64,000 bases of DNA from Bacteroidia bacterium (GTDB lineage: Bacteria > Bacteroidota > Bacteroidia > Flavobacteriales > Flavobacteriaceae): positions 1 to 64,000 of the forward strand of contig JAUIMB010000016.1 of NCBI GenBank assembly GCA_030432635.1, in the 5' to 3' direction. Within the stretch, counting starts at the first letter, position 1. Each line of letters opens with the position of its first letter. The translations under genes and the position numbers were made by a program. The notes below the pieces were generated by a model. It did no database searches and had not been told where the DNA came from. It worked only from the letters and a program-made list of their open reading frames with translations. Below are positions 63,911 through 64,000 of this stretch, one piece after another.

Positions 63911-64000
63911 TAGTGTTATGTATTTCATCGAATAATTGTGCGTTTTATGGATTGTTAGGTTTCTTATTCTTACATTGTAAAACCCAAACTATGTTTCATT

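Noticed and set aside
1-64000. Insertion sequences, prophage, rRNA, CRISPR arrays
   Set aside because: No transposase, integrase, phage structural gene, rRNA segment or regularly spaced repeat was seen on either strand.

Overview
The window comes from a member of the Bacteroidota, most likely a marine Flavobacteriaceae. This is inferred from type IX secretion (T9SS) C-terminal domains, TAnnTTTG promoter boxes with almost no Shine-Dalgarno signals, low GC, and families typical of the group (DUF2911, DUF4290, DUF6495-like, CcsB-CcsA fusion, UbiA-type GGGP prenyltransferase). I see no phage, insertion sequence, CRISPR array or rRNA. The only RNA gene found is a tRNA-Met.

Layout. 1-1244: two secreted proteins, the second with a T9SS sorting domain. 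1.3-6.0 kb: priA, an orphan LytTR regulator and the rpsF-rpsR-rplI operon. 6.1-10.1 kb: a small conserved protein, a sugar/maltose-type acetyltransferase, an FtsX/MacB permease and hisS behind a structured leader. 10.2-15.9 kb: a 1915-residue mosaic T9SS adhesin-like protein. 16.3-24.9 kb: tRNA-Met and housekeeping genes (START-like protein, class IV aminotransferase, YqgE, HU, fmt, recQ, NadR-like ATPase, DUF493, DUF4290, murA). MurA carries Asp in place of the catalytic-loop Cys.

25.3-36.2 kb, minus strand: a photorepair island. It has three different photolyase/cryptochrome proteins (CPD-type, DASH, FeS-BCP), GTP cyclohydrolase I, a flavin reductase, a DUF2867 dehydrogenase, an AarF/ABC1 kinase-like protein, a DUF2256 mini-gene with a TTG start, TIGR03643 and unknown proteins, led by a TetR-type regulator. 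The two promoters that would drive it carry the same dyad (TGTTTAAC-N14-GTTAAACA) directly upstream of the -7 box. This is strong evidence for one regulon.

36.4-41.7 kb: DUF2911 protein, then an operon of a secreted PIG-L deacetylase, a 31-residue membrane microprotein and a sodium:solute symporter.

42.0-50.7 kb: two converging operons forming an amidoligase cluster. Plus strand: esterase, M17 aminopeptidase, ATP-grasp. Minus strand: esterase, ATP-grasp with a lysine-rich tail, GCS2-type carboxylate-amine ligase, class I glutamine amidotransferase, second ATP-grasp-like protein. It looks like a pathway building and releasing a peptide-like or isopeptide-linked product, and is the best candidate here for an undescribed system.

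51-64 kb: VOC protein, small MscS channel, lipoprotein, Maf, UbiA prenyltransferase, KdsC, DUF2520 protein, truncated haemoglobin, CcsB-CcsA cytochrome c assembly protein, MscL, DUF2452, DUF1508, a HAD phosphatase and a MATE transporter.
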